38,477 nt of DNA from a virus: the IMG/VR virus record IMGVR_UViG_3300020438_000003, positions 1-38,477 of that record; one strand, written 5' to 3'. The notes under the pieces were generated by a model. That model saw nothing but the letters and a program-made list of their open reading frames with translations, was not told the DNA's origin and made no database searches. Shown piece after piece: positions 38,466 to 38,477 of the stretch; within the stretch, counting starts at the first letter, position 1; each line of letters begins with the position of its first letter. The position numbers were made by a program, and so were the translations under genes.

Positions 38466-38477
38466 CGACCCACATAG
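38458..38477. repeat. Terminal direct repeat, right copy
   Basis: Identical to bases 1-20; see the left copy. Confidence 0.9.

Overview
The window reads as the complete circular map of a temperate, lambda-like siphovirus that infects a cyanobacterium, probably a marine Synechococcus or Prochlorococcus. The first and last 20 bases are identical, as in a circular molecule cut at an arbitrary point. The phage call rests on a lambda-type terminase, portal, HK97-type capsid and a lambda-order tail cluster. The cyanobacterial call rests on a group 2 RpoD-like sigma factor of cyanobacterial type and on a run of secreted or proline-rich proteins that resemble ones I know from marine cyanophages. The temperate call rests on a tyrosine integrase, an attP that carries the 3' half of a tRNA-Pro(TGG) gene between paired arm-type repeats, and an XRE-type repressor facing the early genes.

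Layout. 69-1314 (-): small HTH protein, an unknown protein and a gpZ-like tail completion protein, ending at a terminator across the map junction. 1424-2565 (+): two coupled genes of unknown function. 2575-2985: a tandem array of 154-bp period with conserved hairpin loops and changing stems. 2972-7692 (-): integrase, attP, sigma factor, SSB, Rad52-like annealing protein and the repressor. 7889-12180 (+): early operon with a RecA-fold ATPase, PD-(D/E)XK nuclease, winged-helix protein, small proteins and RusA. 12200-14150: many very small genes, terminators, a possible structured RNA and a three-gene membrane-protein cassette. 14149-17350: membrane and secreted proteins. 17253-38375 (-): tail fibres, then J, I, K (split in two), L, M, tape measure, G/G-T, tail tube, U, FII, small head proteins, protease-capsid fusion, portal, gpW-like protein, TerL and TerS, the reverse of the transcription order.

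How it works together. Two repeated DNA words seem to organise expression. One is a 14-bp near-palindrome (AGGGGTWWACCCTT), found around the repressor gene, in front of early genes and in front of the tail chaperone gene; it is the best operator candidate. The other is a promoter-like word (CGCCATARTAAA and variants) in front of tail, membrane and tail-fibre genes, usually without a clear -35; it is a candidate target of the phage sigma factor. Recombination genes (Rad52-like, SSB, PD-(D/E)XK nuclease, RusA) are complete, but I see no DNA polymerase, primase or recognisable endolysin. The attP lies between sigma and integrase, so integration would cut this leftward transcription unit and place the sigma gene next to the restored tRNA.

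Most notable: the 154-bp hairpin array, the two genome-wide regulatory words, the symmetric attP arms, a clear -1 frameshift site in the tail chaperone genes, and a secreted-protein gene that lacks a normal start codon.
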